Assembly (NCBI GenBank): GCA_944990035.1
Contig: CALYLX010000010.1
Span: 51,772-115,771, forward strand
Length of the DNA: 64,000 nucleotides
DNA from: Clitopilus passeckerianus
Taxonomy: Eukaryota; Basidiomycota; Agaricomycetes; Agaricales; Entolomataceae
Direction: 5' to 3'
Shown here: piece after piece, positions 63,898 through 64,000 of the stretch
How positions within the stretch are numbered: position 1 is the first letter of the stretch
Layout: the number at the start of each line of letters is the position of its first letter
Notes under the pieces: model-generated
What the model saw: the letters and a program-made list of their open reading frames with translations, nothing else
Database searches by the model: none
What the model was told of the DNA's origin: nothing
Position numbers and translations under genes: made by a program

Positions 63898-64000
63898 ATG
63901 GCGCCGATTCCAGACTATTACCAGTTGTTGAACGTTTCTCCCAATGCAAGTCAAGATGAAATAAGAACTGCATACAAGAAAGAGTCTTTGAAGTGTGTCT
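63898..64000 (+). CDS. DnaJ/J-domain protein, N-terminal fragment
   Basis: The gene runs off the right edge. The visible part reads MAPIPDYYQLLNVSPNASQD, then EIRTAYKKESLK, the first helices of a J domain. The HPD motif lies beyond the window, and an intron may begin right after SLK (AAGT|GTGTCT). J proteins stimulate Hsp70 ATPase; which one this is cannot be told from 34 residues. Confidence 0.85.
   Translation, partial: MAPIPDYYQLLNVSPNASQDEIRTAYKKESLKCV

Overview
This is 64 kb of intron-dense nuclear DNA from a fungus. I read it as a basidiomycete, probably an Agaricomycete. The evidence is very short introns (mostly 48-60 bp, about 160 modelled), tight gene packing on both strands, a HapX-type bZIP, a Fus3/Kss1-class TEY MAP kinase, a flavocytochrome b2 and basidiomycete-style LIM and SRF1 proteins. 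No transposon, CRISPR array, tRNA or rRNA gene was recognised. Gene models were built by hand: exon frames were joined at GT-AG (sometimes GC-AG) introns and checked for phase.

Layout. 0-10.7 kb: C-terminus of eIF3b, a HapX iron regulator, a mitochondrial PPR protein (-), XRCC2 (-), a coiled-coil protein (+), an ankyrin protein (+) and SLX9 (-). 10.9-14.3 kb: a tandem pair of SLC35F-like transporters (-). 14.7-22 kb: SRF1-like phospholipase D regulator (-), FAM192A/NIP30 protein (+), ESS2/DGCR14 (-), NudE (-) and exosome subunit CSL4 (-). 22-33 kb is rich in mitochondrial and translation genes: pyruvate dehydrogenase E2 (+), KAE1 (+), a GT8 glycosyltransferase (-), ribosomal protein S28 (-), lipoyl synthase (-), CMC1 (+), PEX11 (-) and fumarase (+).

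33.5-45 kb: two large nucleic-acid ATPases in tandem, the INO80 remodeler and a DHX29/YLR419W-like DExH helicase. 45-48 kb: ribosomal protein L22 (-) head-to-head with CBF5 (+). 48-64 kb: a two-domain cupredoxin GPI protein (-), a MAP kinase (+), a SAP-domain protein (-), flavocytochrome b2 lactate dehydrogenase (+), an MBD4-type DNA glycosylase (-), a multi-LIM protein (+), an orphan seven-TM protein (+) and the start of a DnaJ protein (+).

Functional links. E2 (lipoylated) and lipoyl synthase lie about 3.6 kb apart. Fumarase, CMC1, cytochrome b2 and the PPR protein are also mitochondrial. L22, S28, CBF5, SLX9, CSL4 and eIF3b belong to ribosome biogenesis or translation. INO80, XRCC2 and the MBD4-like glycosylase belong to genome maintenance. 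This looks like ordinary core genome with many head-to-head gene pairs, not an accessory island. The most unusual signals are in gene architecture: five GC-AG introns, three genes whose first coding exon is only the ATG, coding exons of 10-18 nt, a 60-nt in-frame intron in NudE, a fumarase whose likely cytosolic start sits exactly at an exon end, and an altered P-loop in XRCC2.
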